Source: Beroe forskalii
Taxonomy: Eukaryota; Ctenophora; Nuda; Beroida; Beroidae
Assembly: GCA_011033025.1 (NCBI GenBank)
Contig: WFMF01000062.1
Span: 619,366-683,365, forward strand
Direction of reading: 5' to 3'
DNA length: 64,000 nt
Shown here: positions 27,861 to 38,335 of the stretch, piece after piece
How positions within the stretch are numbered: position 1 is the first letter of the stretch
Layout of the letters: the number at the start of each line of letters is the position of its first letter
Notes under the pieces: model-generated
What the model was told of the DNA's origin: nothing
What the model saw: only the letters and a program-made list of their open reading frames with translations
The model's database searches: none
Translations under genes and position numbers: made by a program

Positions 27861-28359
27861 AGTGCCCTGTCGAGCCATGTTTAAACATTTAAACATTGCA
27901 CTACTAATGTGATATTGTGATGGATAACGTGTTCTAAGTTTCTATGTAATCAATGGCCCGAATGCAGAAGTTAATGATTTCCCTTATCTTTAAGGAAAAG
28001 CCTTAAATTTAAGGGTTTCCTTCAAAAAATGACCTTTTCCCTTGAAACCAGTGGCAAATCTTGGAGAATTTAGGGCGTTTGAACTCGAAATTATGGTTTT
28101 CCGGAACTAGGGCACCCATGCTGGTGTGAACAAGCCATCTCGAGTTCGGAAATATGCATGCAGTACCAAAGTAGAGCGTCAAGAAGAGGTTCACTAAATC
28201 GTAGTGTATTTTTAAGGAAATTGCTTTAAAAATGAGGGAATCCCTTATAATCGAAAGGGAAACCCTTAAAAATTGAGGGGATCCCTCAGCAAATCCACTA
28301 ATTTTTAAGGGATTCCCCTATGCTTTCCCTTAAGATTTAAGATACACTTCGGGTTAAGA

Positions 28360-28475
28360 GGGTAACTTAGGGGTGTGATAGGCTTACTTAGGAGTGTGAT
28401 AGGCTTACTTAGGAGTGTGATAGACTTACTTAGGAGTGTGATAGGCTTACTTAGGAGTGGGATAGATGATTGAAA
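28360..28475 (+). repeat. 21-bp minisatellite, CTTAGGAGTGTGATAGGCTTA, first block
   Basis: About five copies of the unit. The array resumes at 29770, so the ORF1 remnant between them looks inserted into one original array. Confidence 0.85.
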
Positions 28476-28748
28476 CCCACGGTGGGGTACCACTAAGGGC
28501 TTTGAAAGAAAGAAATTATGACAATAATAAATAGATAAAATCCCTCTCTAGGGCACTCCACAAACTGAATGTAAAGTTAAATGTGACACGTCACAGAACT
28601 TGATAAAAAATATCACCCAGAAGTTCGTTTTGCGAGATCTAATAAGACCTGTATGCGCGACGGACGTCTAGTACACTTGACAGTAGCGCGGACGGCGTGA
28701 CACCAAAACTTCGCACTCCTACACAGTAATGCTCCATGCACCATGAGT

Positions 28749-29664
28749 TCAAGCGTTAGTTCGCCCTGGTCTCTCAACACTGTTCACACATCCGTTTCGA
28801 ATAAAGTGTCTCTTGTCGGGTTCTGCGACTTTCTTCTTCTTCAGATCTGCTACGAGACTCCTGTACTCAGCTCTCTGATCGTACGATCTGTCATGAGACA
28901 GGAATACAGACTTGTACGCATCGTTCCCGCTTAGTCGACGTGCCTTGGAAATGATCTGAGAAACGATCAACGAGCTGGTTAAGGTGACTTTAACAGGCCG
29001 CGATCTACCTTCCTTAACCTTACCCAGTCGACACACCTCCATAGTCCATCTTCGGCTTCTCTCCGATGACCTGCATGATGTTGACGATCTTCGCGTTAAG
29101 GTCCTCGTCGTCATCATCGGCAAGACCAAACACCATGACATTTCGGATTCTGTCTTCCTCCTCCACAACTTTTTTGACAACTGACACGATACTAGCTGGC
29201 GTGACAGGTGTCTGGTCTTGCTGTCCTGACTTCACGACGGAGCTATAGCTCCTGAACTCCTCCTTAACAGTTTCCTGAACTGAGGACTTAACACTTGAAG
29301 TTACTGCACGCAGCTGTTCGTCCTTGCATTGAAGTAACTCCTTCTGTAGCTGAACCACCGTCTCTTGGGAGTCCAGAAGCTTCTGCTGTAACACCAAAGT
29401 CCCACTGCTCGCTTGACTGAGATTTACTGAGGCGTCCAAAGACTCATCAAGCTTTTCTTGCAACTCCTCTGACTCTTCAGTTAACCTTCTGGTGTTAGTA
29501 ATCAACTGCGAAATGATCGACAACGCTCCATGCAGTGACGAGGCGAGTTCCTCCTTGACAGGTGCTTTACATTTGCTGAGGGTCAGATCCTTTACACTCG
29601 AGCAACCAAGCATCTTCAGCTTCGAGTTGAGCCATTTTTCTGATTGTATTGTACATCCCATCAC
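28749..29664 (-). pseudogene. LINE ORF1-like remnant (coiled coil plus RRM-like), frameshifted
   Basis: Minus-strand frame 29664-29020 starts with a long heptad-rich coil (ELQEKLDESLDASVNLSQ, LQKELLQCKDEQ) and enters an RRM-like segment at RNVMVFGLADDDDED. A one-base shift near 29035 moves the reading to the next frame, which continues VCRLGKVKEGRSRPVKVTL, then KKKKVAEPDKRHFIRNG near 28830-28780. This order (coil, RNVMVFGL, KPxKV, C-terminal basic domain) is that of ORF1 RNA-binding proteins of CR1/L1-type LINEs, which coat the element RNA and aid target priming. No reverse transcriptase adjoins it. Confidence 0.65.
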
Positions 29665-29769
29665 AAAGCAGTGTATTGCTACAAGCTGCTATAATGCACA
29701 ATCAGTTGTAGAGATAACAGACGAGCAACGTATGATAAGTGCAATATATGAACTGAGTGCAATATATGA

Positions 29770-30618
29770 ACTTAGGAGTGTGATAGGCTACCTTAAGAGT
29801 GTGATAGGCTTACTTAGGAGTGTGATAGGCTTACTTAGGAGTGTGATAGGCTTACTTAGGAGTGTGATAGACTTACTTAGGAGTGTGATAGACTTACTTA
29901 GGGGTGTGATAGACTTACTTAGGAGTGTGATAGGCTTACTTAGGAGTGTGATAGGCTTACTTAGGAGTGTGATAGGCTTACTTAGGAGTGTGATAGGCTT
30001 ACTTAGGAGTGTGATAGGCTTACTTAGGAGTGTGATAGGCTTACTTAGGAGTGTGATAAGCTTACTTAGGAGTGTGATAGGCTTACTTAGGAGTGCAATA
30101 GGCTCACTTAGGAGTGCAATAGGCTCACTTAGGAGTGTGATAGGCTAACTTAGGAGTGTGATAGGCTTACTTAGGAGTGTGATAGGCTTACTTAGGAGTG
30201 TGATAGGCTTACTCAGGAGTGTGATAGGCTTACTCAGGAGTGTGATAGGCTTATTTAGGGGGTGTGATAGGCTTATTCAGGGGGTGTGATAGGCTAGCTT
30301 AAGAGTGTGATAGGCTTACTTAGGAGTACAATAGGCTTACTCAAGAGTGTGATGGCTTACTCAGAAGTGCGATAGGCTTACTTAGGAGTGTGATAGGCTT
30401 ACTAAGGAGTGTGATAGGCTTATAGGGGTGTGATAGACTTACTTAGGAGTGTGATAGGCTTACTTAGGAGTGTGATAGGCTTACTTAGGGTGTGATAGAC
30501 TTACTTAGGGAGTGTGATAGGCTCACTTAGGAGTGGGATAAACACTTAGGAGTGTGATAGGCTTACTTAGGAGTGGGATAGGCTTACTTAGGAGTGTGAT
30601 AGGCTTACTTAGGAGTGG
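29770..30618 (+). repeat. 21-bp minisatellite, CTTAGGAGTGTGATAGGCTTA, main block
   Basis: About 40 copies with scattered substitutions and a few 1-2-base indels towards the right end. The unit is a multiple of three and free of stops in the plus frame, so the first half reads as a repeated heptapeptide LRSVIGL. At about 30600 the unit passes into the GGGTTATGAGTGGA family. Confidence 0.95.
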
Positions 30619-31020
30619 ATTGGGGTGGGTTATGAGTCGATTGGGATGGGTTATGGGTGGAAGGGGTGGGTTATGAGCATTGGGGTGGGTTATGAGTGGA
30701 TTGGGATTTGAGGTGGGTTATGAGTTGATTGGGATGGGTTATGAGTGGAAAGGGGTGGGTCATGAGTGGAGAGGGGTGGGTTATGAGTGGAAAGGGGTGT
30801 GTTATGAGGGGAAAGGGGTGGATTATGAGTGGATTGGGCTGGGTTATGAATGGAAAGGGGTGGGTCATGAGTGGAGAGGGGTGGGTTATGAGTGGAAAGG
30901 GGTGGGTTATGAGGGGAAAGGGGTGGGTTATGAGTGGATTGGGGTGGGTTATGAGTTGATTGGGGTGGGTTATGAGTGGATTGGGCTGGGTTATGAGTGG
31001 AAAGGGGTGGGTTATGAGAG
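30619..31020 (+). repeat. 21-bp minisatellite GGGTGGGTTATGAGTGGAAAG, forward block
   Basis: About 19 copies, with variants of the last bases (ATTG, GAGAG). The complement of the same unit forms the longer array at 31550-32885, so the two blocks can pair across a 530-base spacer. Confidence 0.95.
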
Positions 31021-31549
31021 GGCGGGGCTTAGTCACTTCCCATAAAATAAATAGGGAGTTTGTAACAAAAGGGTCAAAAAATCAGCCTTTTTCGGCCCTC
31101 AGGAGGCCCAATTTCAAAGGCCCGTGGAGTCCAGGTGCGACCACTAAACAACGATATTTCATACTACATCAATAGCCAGTCGACCATACTACAGTCACTT
31201 CAAAACCGACGGCAACCTCATCCAGGCCTTGGTGTCCAACCCAAAATGCTAAGAATGACGTAAAATCGATATTTTGAAATTTTTGGGGCCGAAAAATCGA
31301 CCGAAAAATCGAGTTTTCATTAATTGTTTCTAGACTGAAATTTCACGAAACACAGAGTAATGAAAGATATTTTTGATGTAGCTCAACGGGCAGTGCTCAA
31401 AAAATGACTGATTTTTCCGCCAAAATCGACCGAAAATGGAATTCACCCAAAACTTGGTAGGTATAAATGTGCACCTGGCGTGCCCAAGGTCGCGCCAAAA
31501 ACGAACCTCGAAATGCCCAAAATTTTGATAAACACAAATTAAGGTGGCC

Positions 31550-32885
31550 CCATCAACTCATAACCCGCCCCTTGCCACTCATAACCCACCACAATCAACT
31601 CATAATCCACCCCATTCCACTCATAACCCAGCCCTTTCCCCTCATAACCCACCCCATTCCACTCATAACCCACCCCTTTCAACTCAAAACCCACCCCTTT
31701 CCACTCAAAACCCACCCCATTCCACTCATAACCCACCCCTTTCAACTCATAACCCACCCCTTTCCACTCAAAACCCACCCCATTCCACTCATAACCCACC
31801 CCATTCCACTCAAAACCCACCCCTTTCCATTCAAAACTCACCCCTTTCCACTCATAACCCAGCCCTTTCCCCTCATAACCCACCCCTTTCCCCTCATAAC
31901 CCACCCCATTCCACTCATAACCCACCCCTTTCCACTCTTAACCCACCCCTTTCCACTCATAACCCTCCCATTTCCCCTCAAAACCCACCCCATTCCACTC
32001 ATAACCCACCCCTTTCAACTCAAAACCCACCCCTTTCCACTCAAAACCCACCCCATTCCACTCATAACCCACCCCTTTCCACTCATAACCCACCCCTTTC
32101 CACTCAAAACCCACCCCATTCCACTCATAACCCACCCCATTCCACTCAAAACCCACCCCTTTCCATTCAAAACCCACCCCTTTCCACTCATGACCCAGCC
32201 CTTTCCCCTCATAACCCACCCCATTCCACTCATAACCCACCCCTTTCAACTCAAAACCCACCCCTTTCACTCCAAAACCCACCCCATTCCACTCATAACC
32301 CACCCCTTTCCACTCATAACCCACCCTTTCCACTCAAAACCCACCCATTCCACTCATAACCCACCCCATTCCACTCAAAACCCACCCCTTTCCATTCAAA
32401 ACCCACCCCTTTCCACTCATAACCCAGCCCTTTCCCCTCATAACCCACCCCATTCCACTCATAACCCACCCCTTTCAACTCAAAACCCACCCCTTTCCAC
32501 TCAAAACCCAACCCTTTCCACTCAAAACCCACCCCATTCCACTCATAACCCACCCCATTCCACTCATAACCCACCCCTTTCCACTCATAACCCACCCCTT
32601 TCCACTCAAAACCCACCCCATTCCACTCATAACCCACCCCATTCCACTCAAAACCAACCCCATTCCACTCAAAACCCAGCCCTTTCCACTCATAACCCAG
32701 CCCTTTCCCCTCATAACCCACCCCATTCCACTCATAACCCACCCCTTTCAACTCAAAACCCACCCCTTTCCACTCAAAACCCACCCCTTTCCACTCATAA
32801 CCCACCCCTTTCCCCTCATAACCCACCCCATTCCACTCATAACCCACCCCTTTCCACTCAAAACCCACCCCTTTCCACTCAAAAC
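31550..32885 (-). repeat. 21-bp minisatellite, complement of the 30.6-kb block
   Basis: About 63 copies of CCACTCATAACCCACCCCTTT-type units (variants AAAA for ATAA, CATT for CTTT). Higher-order runs of about 270 bases recur. Because the unit is 21 bp and lacks stops, several frames on both strands are open for more than 100 codons. I regard these as unselected, not as genes. Confidence 0.95.
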
Positions 32886-33499
32886 GGACCCTATGCTCCT
32901 CAAGCGACCTTTTCTTTCACTTTTGGAGCATTTCCCTTATTTTTAAGCATTTCCCTTATTTTTAAGCATTTCTCAATTTTAAGGGGATCCCTCATTTCTG
33001 CATACGGGCCAATGTCAGTTTGCTCTTTCCTTACAAACCATCATTCGTGTATAATTTTATCTGCCATGTCTTAGTAGCTAGGATTAATTGTACCCTGACT
33101 TTCACTCGATAGTTTTGACTCAATAGCATTATTTCGTGATATTTTGTACATACTATTGTACATACCTTTACCCAAAATATCACACTTGAGCCATGTTTTA
33201 CATTGAATTGCTTTATGTGATCATATTGCGATAGATATCCATATCAGTTTGCTCTTTCTTACCTATCTACCATCAATATATCAATAATCGAGCTATCATT
33301 TTACCATGCCATATTGTACGAGTAGCTTGGATTAATTCAACCCTGACTTTCAGTTAACACTCAACAGTTTTGTCCTTTTTATCATTTGGTGTTATGGTGT
33401 GCGTCAAACGAACTTGCCGAAAATATCACGCCATGCGACAGCGCAGCTTGAGACATTTAAATAGTTCATCGTGCGAGGCGAAGCTGAGCACTCTAAATC

Positions 33500-33970
33500 A
33501 TTTGTGCAGTGAGGTTGAGCGTCTAAAATATTACCCTTTTGGCTTTTATTTAACCGGCCCTTAAGGACAAAAAAGACTTTGAGTTTTTTGTCCAAAGGGC
33601 CGGTTAAAAAAGGCCGGTTAAAGTGGGGCCGGTCAAATTAAAGGCCAATTAATTTAGGTCAAATGAAACTTTTATGACTTGCCTTATACAGTGTTAAATT
33701 GTCTTGAATGGCATTATGTAACACCTAAAGCATCATATCAGACCGGGATTTGGGTCTTTTGGCGCAATTTATTAATTATAAATGGGTTTTAATGACCATT
33801 TTAGAGCATAAAATCCTTGATCTGGTGACCACTATGAAAAATTTGTCCAAGGGGCCGCGGCTAAAACGGTTCAAAAATGATTCAATTTTTGTCTATAGGG
33901 CCGGTTAAAAAAGGGCCGGTTAAAAAAAGGCCGGCTAAATAAAGGCCAATAAGGTATAGTAAAACGGACC
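33500..33970 (-). repeat. GGCCGGTTAAA repeat block (right arm)
   Basis: Multiple copies of GGCCGGTTAAAAAAGG and its complement, matched in complement at 8400-8830 in the left arm. A related block lies at 63310-63420 inside a small element in the DRC11 gene. No coding capacity is evident. Confidence 0.8.
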
Positions 33971-34942
33971 AAGAAAAACTTTTATTTTCGAGCTTTTAAA
34001 GTTATCGTTTTTTGTTTTTTATGACCAAAGACTTTTTTAAGACCAAAAACTGTCATTTTGGTCATTACTCCGCTTCTGGAGCTCAAGATCTAAACTTCAC
34101 TTATATGAGATGTTGCTTTCATTAAGCTCTAAATATCCTGGTACCTACACAAACATTATCTACCTTAGAAGGTGTATATTTTATATGGGATAAAAATATG
34201 GGGATTTTCTCAATCATTAGGTACTCTTGTAAACATATGATAATGACGTCATTTGAAATGCCATGGTGTTTGAAAGAATGGGGATTTTTATGAAAAAATC
34301 TCCAAATTACAACCTTTATAAATCAACCTCCTAAGTTACCTACACATAATATACCTACACACAGTCTGTATTGTGGAATTTTAGTTGTTTATGCTATTAC
34401 CCTTTCATTTTGTGACGGTGTCGGTATGTACTATGTAATCTTGTAATATCGAGTCACATAGCGAATATAAGTGTGAATTTACACATACGAAAAAGTGTGA
34501 AGTGGAATTGGAATTGGGAATATATTTCACAGCACAATCACAATGTCAATATATATTTTAAACATTTTCATATATGAAGAACCGTCTTGGTTGTGCTAAG
34601 GGACAGCACTTAGTCAATCATGAAGATTGTTGGTAAGGCCAAGGCCACCCACTTAAGCACTTAAGGGAATAAAAATATATACAGAAAATGGAACAAATGG
34701 GGCTCAAAAAGTGAATGCAGACTGGGAAAATTGGGACAAATGAGACAGAGAAGAATGGGACTCTAAAAGTGAATTGGGACAGGGAAAAATGGAACATTTG
34801 GGAAAATTAGGACAAAAGTGACAACTGAGGCTAAAATTATTGAGTTTCTGAGCAGCATTTAACCGAGTGTTTTTTGTCTAACAGCCTGTTACATAGCGGC
34901 ACTGCAAACAAACAATCAAATGTACTTTAGTATAGTAGTATT

Positions 34943-35192
34943 TTCCAAAAACCAAAATGGATTTGGTTGTGTTGGGCGCGGCGTTTTTTCTGCTGAAAAA
35001 CCAATGATATGAGAAAAAGCGACCGTTTAAACGGCTACAACTCACTTCGAAGTGCTTTTTGTTGCTTTAAAATAAAACTGGGCACTTGAAGTGACGTTGC
35101 GGCCGTTTAAACGGTCGCTTTTTCTCATATCATTGGTTTTTCAGCAAAAAACGCCGCGCCCAACACAACCAAATCCATTTTGGTTTTTGGAA
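34943..35192. mobile_element. 250-bp foldback MITE
   Basis: Arms of about 90 bases (34943-35032 and 35102-35192) are near-perfect complements, from TTCCAAAAACCAAAATGG to GCGACCGTTTAAACGG. The central loop is about 70 bases. It lies at the left edge of a 1.4-kb insertion that is absent from the left arm (7400-7430 is the empty site). Confidence 0.9.
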
Positions 35193-36357
35193 AAAATATC
35201 ACCCTTTTTCAGTGCTTATTTGAAGCACTCAAACTCAAATGAATGCTAAGTCTAGCTTAACAAATACAAAGAAAGCAGCTGTTGTAACGTATGTAAATTT
35301 TTGATAACCGCATACCACTGATGACGTCATAACCACGTCATAATATTGTAGCAACCACATGCGAGACCCATTTTACGGCAAACTTGGGACTATGACCGAC
35401 AACATATCTAAAGATGAAGACCAGGGATGGCCCCGTTCTCTCACACTAAGCTCTACCGTTTTGGCTATTTTTTCGCGATTTTTTGCGTCACCATGGCTTA
35501 AACAATCGCAAATATCTCAATGATGCTTGTGAGCCCGGAAATTTTTAAGCACAGCTTTGGAAACTAAATTAAATTTCCTTCCGGAGCTAGAGGGAACATT
35601 TTTTCCTATCTTGAAAGCTTCATATCGAAAAAACGCGCTGAAAAACGGCCATTTTTCGGAAATTGAAGTTTGAAAATCTTGATTTTGTGACGTCATAATG
35701 ACGTCATAAACATCGCGTTAGACACTTTTTAAGGGCACTATTTGTAAGTTCTATTATTCTTCTTTCCAACGCTGGGTCGATGAGCCATGTATCTTGTATG
35801 GTTCTCGAGATATACCTGTTTAAAGAGGGTACACTTTTCGCCTAAAAATGTTCTCTATTGGTATGTATATACATATGTATATACCTATATATGTATATAC
35901 CTATGTATATATATGGTCGTAACCCATTTTAACAAGAACACCCTCGACTTTGACAATATTCAAGTTGAGATAACTCGGCCATTTTTAATCCAATCGATCT
36001 GAAATTTTGACAGTTGCACCTTTGACCTCTAAACATGCGATGTTCAAATTTTGGTGCGATTTCGGCAACGGGAACTTCCTCAAAGTTTAACGTGAAATAT
36101 GGCCAATCCATGAAAACATATAGTTGGGGGCTGGCAAGCAAAGTTGTGAAAACTTGTCCTCATGTCCTTCGGACACTCAGTCGCAAAATTATTGTTTCCG
36201 AGGCCCCTTCGGGCCCTCGGAGGCTCGTTTAACGTTTGGACTGCCGTATAACGAGCTCGCCCTCGGACCCTTCGGGTCCTCGGGCTCGCGCTCGGGCCTT
36301 CGGCCCGAGCAAAGTTGGTTCTCCGAAAAAACGCCGCGGGGGCTTGCCAGCCCCCTG
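35193..36357. other. Remainder of right-arm-specific insertion, with hairpin cluster
   Basis: AT-rich sequence with two TGACGTCATAA boxes (around 35320 and 35690-35710) and TATATAC repeats (35870-35910) is followed by a GC-rich segment at 36126-36355. That segment is closed by GGGGGCTGGCAAGC and its complement and contains four short hairpins with a CTTCG centre. No supported protein. Confidence 0.6.
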
Positions 36358-37295
36358 ATGAATATAACTTGGATCAATGTGAAAAATGATAATTGATTGA
36401 TTTTTTCGACTTTATGTTTGTCCCAATTGTCCGAGTTGTCCCAAATGTCCAAGTTGCCCCAATTGTCCCAAGAACCAGTCCCAGAAGTAAATTGGGACGG
36501 GATCACAATTGGGGCAGTGGCACTCCCCTCATTATTTACCGAAGTCTAACATGAAATCTCGCTCAGTTTTAGCTATTGCTATGTCTGTCCGAGAACGGGA
36601 GAAAGCTATCGACATGTCAGAAAACAGAAGATATCCAGCAAAGAGCCATGGAGTTGAACCACACTGGTAAGCTTTAATATTAATTGACATCGTATACAAA
36701 ATTTTCCAAACAAAAGGTTTCGGTGTTTAAAATCGAACCTTTAGATATTTTCAGCTAACTTTCTAAGCATGAACATTTGTGCAACTGTACATAATAATCT
36801 TCATGGGTCTTCCAAAAATTTAGCGAATTTTGAATTTTTTTAAAAATTTTTTCAATTACGCTTAGGTTTATATGTAATGAAGCCCTTGGGCCTCACTCAA
36901 AAAGGATATAATTTCATTTAGCTTAATGACATGTAGGCAACTTACAGAAATTACACGTTCGCTAAAACGAGCCTGGGATGGGTATACCTAATGTACATTA
37001 TAGGTACATGCATTGATTCATTAGTTTTTTAGTTCAGAGAACTTGTCCCTTTTTTCTACTAACTATAGAGACATGGATTGATTCAAGTACAGCATTTCTG
37101 TGCTGTGGTTTGTTGATAAAATACAGACTGTGATACTGTCTCTGTTTCTGTAGTTGCAATTTGGTGTGCTCTGCAGTCTGTGGCTGGTGGGCACCTATGA
37201 TATACTTTCAAATTCAATATCATCTTTTAATTAAAGTTGTTCGTTTCAGGTGGGATTAGAAGTGATTTTCATGTACCTACTTTCACTGGACGCAG

Positions 37296-37783
37296 GCACA
37301 TGACTCTGTAGTTCTAAAGTCGCGAGAACACCGCATCAGTAATCCAGTTTTGGGGCTCTCACAGTGCATGTCACTACATGAAATAGCTTTCCCTGTGAAG
37401 TGTACCACTACCACACAGGTTTGCTTTATTCATTTACATATCTAGGTATCATACGATAGGTTTTTGTTGAATCTCATATATTCAAATTCTAAATATCATA
37501 CTTATTTACAGTATAATTTATATATTCGATTTCTTTTTCAAATTACATAATTGACACAACAATAGAACGTCGGCAATTCATTTACATTGCTGAAACATGA
37601 AATTTCTTCTTTTCAGGAAATAACCACTGTACGCCTTGTAGTGGAGATGGATCAGGCACCTCTGCGCAGGCTCCTTGCACAATGCACACGGCACAGCTGA
37701 TTGACTGTATAGATGGCAACAAGTGCCGTTCCTTTCCGGAGGTTCCAGAACATGTGGGCTATTTGAGGATTGCGGACCTCTGA
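37296..37783 (+). pseudogene. Right-arm copy of the unidentified two-exon segment, frameshifted
   Basis: Exon 1 (37296-37418) is the same as the left-arm copy at 2731-2853. Exon 2 (37617-37783) is 167 bases against 165 on the left. An extra CA near 37684-37690 breaks the frame after the LAQC motif, so the C-terminal part is lost in this copy. The splice signals are kept. If the segment is coding, only the left-arm copy can make the full C terminus. Confidence 0.4.
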
Positions 37784-38011
37784 AGTATCTTGTGGGAATG
37801 AAGCCGATGTCTTAGACCTCAAGTAGCTAATATCCACACTTCATCGATCCAAGGCGAGCGGTTCTTACCCCCGATATTTTACCAAACGGCGCGATATCTC
37901 TCTTCCCTGACCCCAATCATATAACATTATCCCTAACCTTAGCCAAACCCGCGTGACACTGACCCTAACCATTACCAATAACCCTAACCCATACCCTAAC
38001 CATTCGGAAAT

Positions 38012-38335
38012 ATTGCCTATTATAGTTGGAATATCATGTGGTAGTGTCGTGTGGTAAAATGTCGTGAGGTAGGTAAAATGTCCTTTCCCCCGCGTAGTAA
38101 CTGTACTATTAATTGCCTATTATAGTTGGAATATCATGTGGTAGTGTCGTGTGGTAAAATGTCGTGAGGTAGGTAAAATGTCCTTTCCCCCGCGTAGTAA
38201 CTGTACTATTATACCCTAACCATTCGGAAATATTGCCTATTATAGTTGGAATATCATGTGGTAGTGTCGTGTGGTAAAATGTCGTGAGGTAGGTAAAATG
38301 TCCTTTCCCCCGCGTAGTAACTGTACTATTATAGG
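38012..38335 (-). repeat. Three tandem copies of a 100-120-bp segment
   Basis: Copies start at 38012, 38112 and 38232 with ATTGCCTATTATAGTTGGAA. The second joins the first without the CATTCGGAAAT linker. The left arm has one copy (2040-2150), so the expansion occurred after the arms separated. Confidence 0.9.

Larger units (their letters stand above)
27955..33010. mobile_element. 5-kb TIR element carrying 21-bp minisatellites
   Basis: The ends are GGCCCGAATGCAGAA (left) and the complement of GGCCCGTATGCAGAA (right), flanked by AAT on both sides (CAAT is also possible). The copy of this arm segment at 23560-23600 is the empty site, reading straight through as GTAATCAATGTCAGTTTGC. Inside, after short AAGGGAA/TTAAGGG blocks repeated in both orientations, come 21-bp arrays, a LINE ORF1 remnant and two opposed arrays. 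There is no transposase, so it is a non-autonomous DNA element with secondary insertions. Confidence 0.85.

Noticed and set aside
29492-30148. 218-codon frame with LRSVIGL heptads
   Set aside because: Same cause: a minisatellite translated in its open frame, joined to antisense of the ORF1 remnant.
28360-30618. CRISPR-like array
   Set aside because: There are no unique spacers between units, no cas genes, and the DNA is eukaryotic; it is an ordinary minisatellite.
31467-33074. Long open frames (up to 535 codons) over the 21-bp arrays
   Set aside because: The unit is a multiple of three without stops, so several frames on both strands are open at once; no start context, domain or splice support.
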